This document shows positions 10,152 through 26,071 of a DNA stretch of 33,214 nucleotides, one piece after another. How positions within the stretch are numbered: position 1 is the first letter of the stretch; the number at the start of each line of letters is the position of its first letter. Position numbers and translations under genes: made by a program. The notes under the pieces are model-generated. The model was not told the origin of the DNA, made no database searches, and saw only the letters and a list, made by a program, of their open reading frames with translations. Source of the DNA: Pleurotus ostreatus/Saccharomyces cerevisiae fusant (lineage: Eukaryota > Opisthokonta); NCBI GenBank assembly GCA_024196135.1, contig JAMQCK010000261.1, positions 1 to 33,214 on the forward strand, given 5' to 3'.

Positions 10152-11904
10152 TCACACCCTATCGAGCAGGGGTGCGTACGTCGGGTCGTCATTGGGCACC
10201 TTCCATTGCCAGTATGGGCCCGCGGGGTCACCTGTGAGAAATTCGGTTAGTGTCCTGCGATCTCACGATCATTTGTGGCAATTCGCGCCATTTGCGGCCA
10301 CCTTCGGTGGACAAATCAAAGTAGACTCACCGACTTCATGCGTCGTCGTCGTCCAAATCCCGACCACCCCGGTCGCGCTCCCCACGCCGCCCACCTGCAC
10401 GCCGCGCGAGCTGAATTGGCCGCCTGTGAAAAAGCGAATGTGCGCGTAAGAACAGATGCGACGGACCTCCACTGAAGCTCCCCACCTATCGAGGATACCT
10501 GCTGGAATGTCTCAGCCTGACACATGCGGGGGATCAGAACCGGTACAGTACGAAGTAGGGGAAGAGGGGGGCCGTTGACCAGCACAACCAACGAAATGTC
10601 CGCTACTCACAAAATACCACCGCACCGACCCATCGATACCCATCATCACACACCCCTCGAGATGCAAGTGCCCTCCATCTGCGGTCTCCGACACGCCGTT
10701 GAAGAAGATTGGCGGGTAGGGGAAGTCGGCTGGCGGGTCGTCGTAGACGCCGATAAATTCGGGAAGGGGTGCTTCAATTGCCTCGCGGTCGATGACTTGG
10801 AGATCGACGGAGAGGAGGCGGACAGCTTCGCGAAAGGCGGGCCTGTCGAAGAAGGAGAGATCGCGGGCGCCTTCGGCGTGCAGGGGTGCCTGCATCTACG
10901 GAATGAGTAGGTGGTCAACCTTGTAAAACTTTATACTCACGTTAAACACTACAAAGAAGGCGTCCATGGTGAATGGGCGTAGGAAAGTAGTGTAATTGGT
11001 TACTAACCTGCTAGGTCTCTGGACGTATCTTGATCAGGGTTTTCCTTGCCAAGATCAGAATATTGGAGACGAACCTGTAGTCCATGAAGCACACATAGCG
11101 CCTCCATGTGCCCTCTACACCTGCCCAGTCTCGAGCAGGATATTGCCCTGGGGCAGAATAAGCTCGCGTATGTTCAAGCCCAAATGGCGGTAGCTGGTCG
11201 TCTACGAGAAAAGGCACGTCGCGTATGTTTCCGATTATCACGTTGGCCAGATGGTCGAGGTGAAGCCAGTCGACCTCCCCGGTCAGCAGGAGGGGCGACC
11301 ACGTATTTGCGCGAGAATACTTGCGCATGTCATACGTATACGCTCGACTGGCATTCCTGCGGTAGCGCAAGGAGTTCGCAGCCGTGCTTTCGTCGTACTG
11401 ATGTCCGGTAAACACATGCAGGAGCCCATGTAGACGTTGTCCCTCGATGGAGAGTCGCGAGACATCGTCATTTAGTAGTCCTGGATATTTCAGCAGGTGT
11501 TCCAGCCATTCCACATTGCGTGACTCTGGCTGCCCCTCACGCAGAGGAGGTATTTCTCTGGCGGCGCGGACGAGCGCGGCCAACATCCCCTCGTACGCGG
11601 CGGGGTCGTCAATCCGGTCCGGCCGGGCAGCCAGCAGCTCGGCCGAGAGGCGCGCGCGAAGCTCGCCAAGCCAGTCATAGCCATCTAGAGCAGAATTTGT
11701 GCCTTCGGGGAGCCGCCAAGCGTCGCGGGGATCATCGAAATGGGAGGTGAGGAAGACGTCGCGCCAGAAGGACTGGTTCGTCGACTCGAGCGCGATGGCG
11801 TGCGCAAGGCGGCTGGTGAGAGCGAAGGAAACGATGTCCCATGCTGGGCAGTATGTGAGGGCGTGGTGCGCGAGCTCGACAGGGATTGTTAGTAGAGTGT
11901 TCAT
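10152..11904 (-). CDS. F-box family protein (agaricomycete type)
   Basis: Likely substrate adaptor of an SCF ubiquitin ligase. Six exons from 11904: 11075-11904, 10941-11007, 10611-10895, 10486-10498, 10331-10423 and 10152-10231; 455 aa. The N-terminus MNTLLTIPVELAHHALTYCP and following ~40 residues fit an F-box. The C-terminal half carries phrases I associate with a large expanded family in mushrooms: GTWRRYVCFMDYR, MGIDGSVRWYF, SSRGVQVGGVGSATGVVG and GPYWQWKVPNDD. An in-frame extension upstream to 12027 exists but reads poorly, so I start at 11904. Exon 4 is a 13-nt microexon inferred from phase: it joins VRWYF to GGQFSSRG. The substrate is unknown. The 3' end lies only 96 bp from the convergent HAM1-like gene. 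Confidence 0.85.
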
Positions 11905-12135
11905 GGTTGGCACTGCTAAGCAGCTTATCAGCTTCAGCTCGTTCATCACATCATCGGTCCGGGCGGGGTCTAACCATGGCCGGACCGGGCGGCCCGCTAG
12001 CAGTAGCCTCCAACGCAGGGCTTGCAAGCCTCTGAGTTTCCTTAGTCCGAAGACGGCCGCTATCCTGTGTCCACGACAATGTGCTGAAGCAAGACGTACT
12101 CATACATTACAGATATATTGAGACTTGGTTCACAA

Positions 12136-13311
12136 TCACTGCAGATTCACTAGAAGCCCACCGTCCACCAGCAAAGGCGCCCCCGTAATATACTTTGCAA
12201 GGTCGCTCGACAGGAAGACGACCGGTCCTGCGATATCGTCGGGCGCTATAGAGCCTGTCAGCAAATGGTTTGACAGGGTTGAGCAAGTAGCACTCACCTC
12301 CCAACCGCCCTAACGCAGTCCGCTTCACCATGCCCTCGTACTTTGCCTTGTCCGAGAGATCCTCCTTGTTGATGTCCGTCATGATTGTACCCGGCAGGAC
12401 GGCGTTGCATCTGATGTTGTACTTCCCGAGCGCAACGGCAGAGCTATGCATCAAGGACAGGATTGCTGCTTTGGTAGGCGTGTAATGGCTGACGCGTGTT
12501 CAGTATCCAGAAGATGGCGACTGGATAACGCTTACACTTGATATTCCCCGCCCACGAACGCTGAGATAGAAGAGACGCCGACGATAGTGCCGCCTTGTGG
12601 CACCTGCTCCTTCATTTGCTTTGCGACGGCTGTGGTTGATTATGTTAGTGAGGAACGATGAGTGTACACCAAAATATTCACCTTGTGTGATGAAGAAGGA
12701 CCCGTCAAGGTTCACTGCCCGAGTACGAGCATACGTCTCGACGGGCATCGTCAAGAACTCGGCGAATGGGCAGATGCCTGCATTCGAGACGAGTGCGTCG
12801 ATCCGGCCAAACGCCTTCACGCCCTCTTCAACAACCTGGCATGTTGGTCAGCGTCATGAGCCAGACGATGATAATACAGGATCGTGAAGGGACTGATATA
12901 TGTGAGAAGCGCGCTGGCTCACCTTCGCCGACGTCGCAGGGTCGGAAATATCTCCTGGGACCGTTACACATCGTTTGCCCTCTGACGACTCGATTTCCTT
13001 CTTGAGGCTTTGAACCTCTTCCTCTGTGGCCTTGTCGCCGAGGTAGTGCAAGATGAAGCCTTTGGCGCCGTGCTGGGCGAAGGCTAGCGCGCTAGGCGTG
13101 CAAATAGAATAGTCCGGCGCACGGAGGGAGGTTGGGTCAGGGGAGGGAGGGCGTGAAGTGTGAGTACAGTGAGGTGGCGCGATCGGGAATGAAAGTGATG
13201 GATCAGCGAGAGGATATGTTGCAGGCTACACTGCACTCACCAGCCTCGACCTATCCCGCGCGACGCGCCGGTGATACACACAATCTTGTTCGCAGCGAGA
13301 GAGACAGACAT
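12136..13311 (-). CDS. Short-chain dehydrogenase/reductase, L-rhamnose 1-dehydrogenase-like
   Basis: An NAD(P)-dependent classical SDR. Six exons from 13311: 13241-13311, 12923-13091, 12682-12835, 12536-12629, 12298-12488 and 12136-12245; 262 aa, normal for the family. Visible motifs are the cofactor glycine motif TGASRGIGRG (about 15-24), NAG (SNAGICPF), the catalytic Ser in GVSSISAFVGG, and YTPTK as the catalytic YxxxK. The C-terminal half, with AVLPGTIMTDINKEDLSD and ending LLVDGGLLVNLQ, closely resembles fungal L-rhamnose 1-dehydrogenase (LRA1), the first step of the non-phosphorylated rhamnose pathway. That substrate is an inference from remembered similarity; other polyol or 3-oxoacyl reductase activity is possible. 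Intron 1 is unusually long (149 nt). No other rhamnose-pathway gene is seen in the window. It shares a 424-bp upstream region with the divergent KARI-like gene. Confidence 0.85.
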
Positions 13312-13735
13312 AGCGATGGCGATAGGGGAAACACAAGCCACGTCCTCCGTGTCGTGGGATGTCGATGGCGCTTAAGCACCCTCCCGATGTCGCTGTCGGT
13401 CCCGCCGAACATACGAACGCGCACCCCATGACCCATCGCCGCGGATCTACGGGGCGATAGAGCCGCGATGTGGGGGCACTTGGGACTGCGTAGCGGGAAC
13501 AATGGGCGGGAAGTCCGGTCCGGCCGTCCGCCTGACCTCGTTCAGAGGAGCAAGAAGGCAGGTGAAGGGCGGCGCCTGCGCGCCGGGCGATCTGTCGGCA
13601 CCCCGCGGGGCCCCGATGTGAGGCGGAGGGGGCGCACGGTTATAAGAGCACAGAGGGGCGGGGATCCCCACATTCAGTCTCTGCTTCCCCATACCCGGTC
13701 CACAGATACCACACGCTAGCCTCCCTACGGACACA
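13312..13735. promoter_or_regulatory. Shared divergent promoter region (SDR / KARI-like)
   Basis: GC-rich 424-bp region between two divergent start codons. A TATA-like box lies close to the KARI-like start. CT-rich tracts flank the SDR start on its own strand, but no clear TATA box is visible for the SDR. Co-regulation is plausible from geometry only. Confidence 0.5.
13641..13648 (+). promoter_or_regulatory. TATA-like box of the KARI-like gene
   Basis: TATAAGAG lies 95 bp upstream of the ATG at 13736, in an otherwise GC-rich region and followed by a CT-rich stretch. Its placement fits a fungal core promoter. Confidence 0.55.
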
Positions 13736-14915
13736 ATGGGTTCCGCTAAGATGTACGAGGAGTTAAAGGGGTGCAGCGAAGGCCATACTGACTTGAGCTT
13801 GCAGCTACTACGACGCCGACGCCGATCTCTCTGTGCTTGAGGGCAAGAAGATCGTCTTCCTTGGTTTCGGCAACCAGGGTGCGGCGCAGGCGCAGAACTT
13901 GCGCGATAGCGGCATCCCCAACGACTCTATCCTTGTCGCGAACCGGGAGGACCACTACGCGGAGGACGCGAAATCGAAGGGCTTCCACGTCGAGCACGAC
14001 TTCGGGAAGGCAGCAGAGGTCGCAGACAGTGAGTAGTACTCATTCGTGGCTCGCGAGCAAACAGCTGATGGTATCCCCAGTCCTCTTCGTCCTGATCCCC
14101 GACCAGGTCCAGCCGCGCGTCTTCAACGGCCAGTTCGCGCCCAAGTTGAAGGCCGATGCCACGATCGTCGTCGCGAGCGGGTACAACGTCTTCTTCAAGC
14201 TGCTCGAGTTCAAGCCGACACAGAACGTCGTCATGGTGGCGCCCCGCATGATCGGCTCGTCAGTGCGTTCGCTGTACCAGAAGGGCCGTGGCTTCCCGTG
14301 CTTCGTATCGGTCGAGCAGGACGGGACTGGCAAGGGCCTGTCAGTCGCCCTCGCATTGTCGCGGGCGATTGGCGCGACCAAGGCCGGCGCAATCTCGTCA
14401 TCGGTGTACGAGGAGACTGCGATGGACTTGTTTGCTGGTGCGTAGCGCCAGATATTCGTCCAGAACGTCCCGCTGACTTCCTCCCAGAGCAGGGCTTGTG
14501 GCCGAACATCATCATGCTCTTCCGCGAGGCGTTCAACGTCTTGAAGGAGGCCGGCTGCTCCGACGAAGCCCTCTGCTACGAGATGTGGATGTCGAAGGAG
14601 CCCGCCGAGATCTTCGAGCGCGCGGCCGAGGACGGCTTCGTGCTGCAGCTCAAGCACCACTCTTCCGTCTCGCAGTACGGCCAGCTGAACGGCGCGGCAA
14701 AGCTCGACGGCAGCGCCGCGCGCGCGCACTTCAAGGACATCCTGTACAACCAGGTGCTGAACGGGAAGTTCTGCAAGGAGTTCGCGCAGATCGAGGACGC
14801 GTTGGAGAAGGACGACGAGTCGAATCCGCTGAACAAGCTGTACAAGGACGCGGAGGAGAGCGATATGGGCCAGGCGGAGAAGCGGGTGCGCGCGCGGTTG
14901 ACGGAGTTGTTGTAG
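13736..14915 (+). CDS. Ketol-acid reductoisomerase-like protein, probably cytosolic
   Basis: Four exons (13736-13752, 13805-14028, 14081-14437, 14488-14915) give 341 aa. This is the size of short class I KARI, the NADPH-dependent isomeroreductase of branched-chain amino acid synthesis. The 17-nt first exon joins to give MGSAKIYYDADADLSVLEGK, a bacterial-style KARI start with no mitochondrial presequence, unlike fungal Ilv5. Visible parts are the Rossmann loop GFGNQG (26-31), VLIPDQVQPRVF, VMVAPRMIGSSVRSLYQKG, RAIGATKAGAISSS and the metal-site segment EETAMDLFAEQ (D196, E200). Several canonical positions differ: GSQGHA is GNQGAA, the lysine of VAPK is R, and the second helix-ligand pair reads YEMWMSKE, with Ser four residues after the first Glu. 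The fold assignment is strong; classical Ilv5 activity is doubtful. Confidence 0.82.
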
Positions 14916-16131
14916 ACGCCTGCGAGTACTTCAATTGTATTATAGATCATTTATCAAGCGCATAAAAGCCCATCCTGTGCGAGAAGCGACCGCCAGTTTG
15001 CCCAGGTCGCGAAACGAGGCATATGGCGAAATGGCTCGCGGAAGACGCATCGAAGAAAGCAGTAGTACATGTTTCATTTGTGGCCGTCTCGATGCTCAGT
15101 GTGTCGCGGCGGGCACATTGTGCGGGCTGCGTCGTCCGCAACCGAGGTGAAAGGCGTGCAAGGGTGCGACGCGTCTGTGTTTGACCTAACGCGACGACCG
15201 ACCGTTACGAGGCAAACTTCGCGTATCTTCTCCCAGGAAGTCCCAAAGATCAAGGAGGTTCGTCGAGCAGAGCAAGATGATCAGTCGCGGTCGTCGTTGA
15301 GGGAGAGAGGCAAGGCGCGTTCTCAGTTGTTTGGCAGTGTTTCCGGTCCGACCAACGTGTCACGCGTAGGTCACGCATCCAAGTTGAACTTCCACACTGA
15401 TGAAGCCATCGGTTAGCAACCGATATAAAGTGCTGACCATTCCCCAAATGCAGCTTAGCCGTACGCATGGTGTTCGGGAGGGTAATCCTTAGCTGTGAAT
15501 AGCCATCGATGATCCCGAGTTCTATACGGATGTGTACGCGAATGGCTTTGGCAAGAGCGGAATTTTGTGGGCCTACGTCCCGAAAGATTTCTGTGCTGAA
15601 GGCCTGAAACCCTACTGCCATGTAGCCAGGGCCAATGAGGGTAGCTCATGAGTCATGCTTGGAGATGAACGTCTATCTGCTGAATCCCGTGCGCGTCGCC
15701 GCCGCCACTAGCACCAGAGATGCGCCTCTGGTGAGCGTGATACAGTTTATAGAGTTGACTGGCCGTGACTCGAAAGGCGGAGGAACTCCGCCATTCTCTT
15801 GCCGAGGAGGCTTTGCTGACTTGCAGCTTCGTATATTCCTCTTTGGTGCTCAAAGGGCGTACTGAAGGATGGCGCTGAAGGTTGCAGATATCTGGGGGCG
15901 TTAGTCGCTTTTATGTGAAGACTCTGAAGTGCAAAGGCCTTGCCAGGGACATGCGCTAATAAGGCCATAAAGGTGGGTGATGTGATAAGGGACAGGACGC
16001 ACGCGAAGGTTGATCAAATGCGATCACGTATTTTGATGATTTGAAGTAGACGCGCCCTTATCTTCCGGCTCGACGGGCAACCGACTTGTCCACCTTGCCT
16101 CCTGCCCCCTTCATCTCGGACGGCTGGCAAG
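14916..16131. other. Sparse 1.2-kb intergenic region
   Basis: Downstream of the KARI-like gene and upstream of the ABC transporter. It lacks the dense intron/exon pattern of the neighbours. One short segment (15503-15651) looks protein-like and is listed separately. Open frames on both strands here, including a 123-codon minus frame at 15250-15621, have no recognisable features. Confidence 0.5.
15503..15651 (+). other. Orphan exon-like segment, possible gene remnant
   Basis: After an AG at 15501-15502 there is a stop-free + frame ending at TGA 15649-15651. It encodes about 49 residues of natural-looking sequence (DDPEFYTDVYANGFGKSG, ILWAYVPKDFCAEGLKPYC). Third codon positions are GC-biased, though less than in the neighbouring genes. 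In-frame stops lie immediately upstream, and I find no convincing preceding exon: a GTAATC donor at 15482 would give an impossible 21-nt intron. It could be the last exon of an unrecognised gene, a decayed fragment, or chance. I do not recognise the family. Confidence 0.3.
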
Positions 16132-21868
<5,737 letters not shown>

Positions 21869-22287
21869 GTACGCATTTGACATATATCTCACATTGTATC
21901 TACTGCTAGATCTATCGCAACATATAGAGCTCGTGAGCAACGCCAAAATTCTGTTCAGCGCCGAACGTGCTGCGTGCAACGACGCTCAACGTCGAGGCTC
22001 CACGCTCAACGACTAACTGAGCATTGAAGCCATCAAGAAGTCGACGGTCCTGCCGGGCCCGTGCTGGCCCGCGAGGGTCTGATGCTCCACCCATCTCTCC
22101 AAGCTCCAGCGCGCGCACCACGCGTCGCGCTTCCATCAAGCCCCAGGCATGTATAAAAGCTGGCCAGAAATTTGCCAGTCCCTCAGCTCCTCAGCTTCTT
22201 TCCTCTTCCGCCTCTCCTACCACAGCCAAGTCCACTAGGCTTGACAGTCACTCTCTTACCCCTTCACTCATTACCCACACGCCGACC
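21869..22287 (+). promoter_or_regulatory. Intergenic region with promoter of the secreted-protein gene
   Basis: About 420 bases holding the ABC transporter 3' UTR and the upstream region of the secreted protein. It includes a consensus TATA box followed by a pyrimidine-rich stretch (about 22180-22260), the architecture of a strongly expressed fungal gene. Confidence 0.6.
22152..22158 (+). promoter_or_regulatory. TATA box of the secreted-protein gene
   Basis: TATAAAA lies 136 bp upstream of the ATG at 22288 and is followed by a CT-rich initiator region. It is the best TATA box in the window. Confidence 0.75.
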
Positions 22288-23277
22288 ATGTTCTCGTTCA
22301 AGACGATCTCTTTCGCCGCCACCGTGGCTCTCGCGTCTTTCGCATCTGCGGGCCCTGTCCCCTTGCCGGGCTTCGCTGCCGTTCCTAACGGCGCTGGCTC
22401 TGCGGCTGCTGTCTCCAGCACCGCGATTGCCGCTGCTTCTGGCGCGCCCTCGTCCGCCGTCGCTATTGCCTCTGGCGCGTCTTCCGTGGCTCGGGCTGCT
22501 GCGTCCAGCGCGCCTGCCACGAAGGTCGCCCCTGTGACCAGCTCCGTCCCGGCGCCTTCTGCTCGTGCCCTCGTAGCGGCTGACGCGGACGTGGACGCCA
22601 ACGTTGCTGTTGGCCGTGACCTGCTTGACTTGGAGGCGGACGCGGATGCCGACGTTGAGGTCGGCCGCCGCGGCGACCAGTCCCTGCTCGGTCTTGTTGA
22701 CCAGGCCATCGTCGACCTGACTGAGACCTGCCAGGCTTTGCGTACGTCTTCATCTCCTTTCTATCGCTGGCTTGGCTCTAATCAGTCTTTCAGTCTACCT
22801 CCAGCCCGCCAACGCCACCGAGAAGGCCGTCTCTGACCTCCTCTGCGACGTCAAGCAGATCCTTGGTGACCTCCTAGACGATGTGAAGGGCCTCACCGGC
22901 CTTGACGCGTCTGGTCTCCTCGGCGATGTCACGGATCTCAACGCTGTCGGCAGCATTGTTGCTGACCTCCTCAAGGTAAGCATTCGCCAGTCTTGGATCT
23001 TGGGCGTTGCTAATCATTTCTTATGCAGCTCGTCTTCACTGCTCTCGGTGGCGTCCTCAACGTCCTCGGCAGCGCACCCGCCGATGTCATCTCGCACCTG
23101 CTCCAGGACATCTGCGTCATCATCGCCGACTTGCTGAAGACCATCTTCGCGCTCGTTGATGGTGTCCTCGGCCTCGTTGGTGGCTTGCTCGGTGTCGTTG
23201 TCGGCCTCCTCGGCGACATCCTCCCGATCGTCCTCCAGCTCAACGTCAGCGTCCTCATCCAGGTCCTGGCGCTCTAA
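22288..23277 (+). CDS. Secreted Ala/Leu-rich protein of unknown function
   Basis: Three exons (22288-22741, 22794-22975, 23029-23277) give 294 aa. A signal peptide is clear: MFSFKTISFAATVALASFASA, with likely cleavage after ASA. Residues about 30-105 are an Ala/Ser/Val-rich low-complexity stretch, probably O-glycosylated. Then come two related acidic blocks each closed by VGR (ADADVDANVAVGRD and ADADADVEVGRR); the second carries an RR that may be a Kex2-type site. The C-terminal half is helical and very rich in Leu/Val/Asp (LLGDVTDLNAVGSIVADLL; LVGGLLGVVVGLLGDILP), with three cysteines and one NAT sequon. I do not recognise a family; the periodic amphipathic helices suggest a surface-active or membrane-interacting secreted protein. 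The TATA box and CT-rich leader suggest high or inducible expression. Confidence 0.85.
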
Positions 23278-24430
23278 GCAATGTGAGTGCATCTCCCCCT
23301 TCGGTTGATATTCAGTGCTAATTCGCCCTTCCAGATGGTCCACCCCATTAGATTTATCATCCTACACTCCTGACATTACTGTATCATACGCTATCATTGC
23401 TTTCGACTACCTATACCTCATCGTCCTGATGCATTTGTATGCTTCTACATAATGCTACGCTGCCTTCTAACGCTTCACACTTGCGAGACCTGAGATGATC
23501 CATGAGCATAATGTCCGACCGGCCGCGTGTAGGTCGCTCATTTTGTCTAAGCGGTATGTCCGTAAGTATGTTGTCGCCGTCGACTATTGGACTTTCACAT
23601 GTACCTTGGCGTCTACCTTTCTTCCTCCAAGTCAAAGGTCAAGCGCCGAGGACATTCTTTCACTTCGTCAGGCTCTACGTCTTCCGTGTATGTGCGTCTC
23701 GTATAGACCGCGCTGGCAAGGACGTCTACCCTCGGCAGACTATAGCCCATATGCTCAACGACAGCCTTGCACGTAATGTGAAGTCATCAGCCTCCCTTCA
23801 TGAGATACTGCCTCTGGAAAGACTACGACGCGGTAGCCCTATTCTCTGTGCGACAGCGCAAACGCAACCGCTTGCCTTCAAGGCACTAAACCAGATACAA
23901 GTACCGACAGTCTGAGAGCTAGCGCCAGCAGTCGTCGAGACTGCAAAGTAGACAGGCTTTTGAACTCAGCGATGTCCAATACAAAGGTCATTACACGACA
24001 GAGCAGCGCCGCTGCTACATCCAAGTTACAATGTCGCATCGCGCATCGCTCATACTTGCCTACGAGAGTGTACTGACTTACAGACCCAACGGTTGTCACG
24101 AACGAACAAACAAACAGCGAGTAAATTTTAAGTTATAACACAAGCAGAACAGATAGACTGGTGCACAAAGCGAGATAAATCGACAAGATCACTAGACGTT
24201 TAGCAAGGTGCGCGAAGATAGCTCGGAGCACATAGATGGTTCGTATTCAAAAGATTGTTCGCTCGTAGATCACTGGAGACAAATTCGTTGGCAGAGCAAG
24301 AACATGGTCGGTCAAACATGGCCACTGGGAGTCTTAGCCAAAACCATTGTTGGTCAAAGCGAAACCACTGTTGGCCAGAGCTAGACCGCCGGTGGCGCTA
24401 GACAAAGTGACCGCAAGCTTGATAGTGGCC
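23278..24430. other. 1.15-kb convergent intergenic region
   Basis: Between the stop of the secreted-protein gene and the stop of the SR-like gene. It is AT-richer than coding DNA. A 137-codon + frame at 23502-23915 has no recognisable features and no splice-supported continuation. A 21-bp tandem pair lies at 24341-24382. Probably two 3' UTRs and spacer. Confidence 0.55.
24341..24382. repeat. 21-bp tandem duplication
   Basis: Two adjacent copies of AAACCAYTGTTGGYCARAGCK (24341-24361 and 24362-24382) differ at four positions. They lie just beyond the SR-like gene stop and are probably in its 3' UTR. Confidence 0.7.
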
Positions 24431-26071
24431 TCAACGCCTGTAGCCGTTCTCGGCCACGCCACGAGGAGGATAGTCACGGCGAGGGTACCCAGGCTGAGCA
24501 TAGCCACCACCGTAGGAGTCGTAGGGGGCGGCGCGAGCAGCGGGCGGGCTTTCAGAACGACGTCTATGGTGGTGTCAGAGAAGGACGAGGGCAAAACCGA
24601 TGGACTGGCGAACCTATAGCCACCGTTCCTGGGCGGAGGCGCAGCATAGTCGTAGCGACCTGCCGCTGGTACAGGAGGGGTGACAGGGCGCCCGCGACGA
24701 GGTTCATAATCGCTGATGAGCCGTATGAGCGAGACCAAGCAGCGAAGCATTCAGAGTGCATACCGAGGTGGAGGACGCTCGTAGTCGTCACGGTACCTAG
24801 GAGGAGTTCTCGCGCGAGGGGCAGCCATCGGTGTCGCAGCATAGCGAGGGTCAACCGGGCCCATCCTTCGGTCGCCACGATCAGCCACAGGCGGCGGAGG
24901 ATAGCCACGGTAAGGATCCACAGGAGGGGGAGGAGCGTAGCGATAGTCCACAGGAGGTGGGTAACGTGGGTCACGATAATCGACCGGAGGAGGTCGACGG
25001 GCGTAATCGTCATAGTCGCGACGCGGAGGCATAGGAGGGTAGTCACGGTACTCCCTTGGAGGAGGGTAGGGCGGCGTCACCGGGCGACGGTATTCACGAG
25101 GAGGGGGAGGGGGATAATCGCGGTCGCGCGGGTCACGATCCCTAACGCGATCGATAGGATCGACTCGACGACCAGGCGGCCTGAAGAACGATAAGATGGA
25201 TGATTCAATAGATGCGATGCACGATACTCACGGGCCGGGATATGTAGGGCACTCTCTGGGAAAGATGGATGAGAAGCAGCTCCTGCGCAGTATGGCTGTA
25301 CGCACCTTGCCCAGTGTCCCGGTACACCACACCTAAAGCATGACCCGGGGTCCATGGCGTGGCGGCTCTTGGATCCGCCCTTGGAAATCTCAACGCGTAT
25401 TTTGTTGCCCATGAAGTAACCTTCATGGTACTTGTTGACGCTCTCAATAGCGGCCTCGGGATTGTCAAACTCGACAAATCCATAACCAATCCTGCACATG
25501 CGTGAGCAGAATGTCCTTCCCGGTGAAAAGATCACATACTTCAGCTCGATGTTGACGATAGCGCCAAGCTTGCCGAAACAGTTTTTGAGGTCCTCCGTGC
25601 GAGTGCTCTCAGGAAGGCCCCCGATGTAAACCTTGTTAGGGTTGGGCTGCGCGACAGAAAGAAGGTAAACACAGGGTCGAGGACGAGAGGGGAGCGATCG
25701 ATGGCGTTAGCGCTGGGAGGCAGGTAGTGCTGAACCGTGTTGGCTAGCGCGCAACCCAGCTGGGAACAGAGAACAACATTAGGCGCTTAAGTGGCCCTCC
25801 GCGGACCATCACAAGGGAGGGACGTGCTGAAGCGAACGAGAAGCAGATTAAAAAGCACCTTTCCAAGTCTAGTGTTTTCTGCCTTGACGGAGTCGCCTAC
25901 ATCGGAGCGAGCGTAGTCGTTGTTGCCATTGTCAGCGTCGCGATCGCCACGAAGGTCATCGCCAAGAGGCTGAGCCGCCGACTGAGAGTCACTGGTGGGA
26001 GGGCCGTCCTGGTCCCCGTACGCCTCGGAAAGCGTGGCCTGCTGCTGCGCTGTCGTCGGAGATGCCGCCAT
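24431..26071 (-). CDS. SR-like splicing protein: RRM plus CCHC zinc knuckle plus R/D/Y/P-rich tail
   Basis: RNA-binding protein of the SRSF7/RSZ22 type, nuclear, expected in pre-mRNA splicing. Seven exons from 26071: 25859-26071, 25540-25646, 25306-25491, 25232-25255, 24764-25180, 24614-24712 and 24431-24563; 392 aa. The N-terminal 70 residues are Asp/Gln-rich and disordered. The RRM (about 74-140) has RNP2 KVYIGGL and RNP1 IGYGFVEF. The zinc knuckle CFRCGVPGHWARECP (CX2CX4HX4C) is completed only by the 24-nt exon 4, which supplies the last Cys. The tail is built of Arg-Asp-Tyr-Pro runs (PPPREYRDYPPMPP, PVDYRDPRYPPPVDYR) rather than plain RS dipeptides. An upstream in-frame ATG at 26107 would add 12 residues; I prefer 26071. 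The first intron is about 212 nt, long for this locus. Confidence 0.9.

Noticed and set aside
11905..12027. N-terminal extension of the F-box protein
   Set aside because: Open, but Arg/Trp-rich and unlike the family. The F-box pattern begins at the ATG at 11904.
14040..14729. 229-codon minus-strand frame
   Set aside because: Antisense shadow of the KARI-like exons 3 and 4; no family character.
15250..15621. 123-codon minus-strand frame in the sparse region
   Set aside because: No recognisable motifs or splice-supported continuation, and it overlaps the better-looking + strand segment at 15503-15651.
23502..23915. 137-codon + frame downstream of the secreted-protein gene
   Set aside because: Composition is not protein-like, there are no domains, and it sits in AT-richer convergent 3' UTR sequence.
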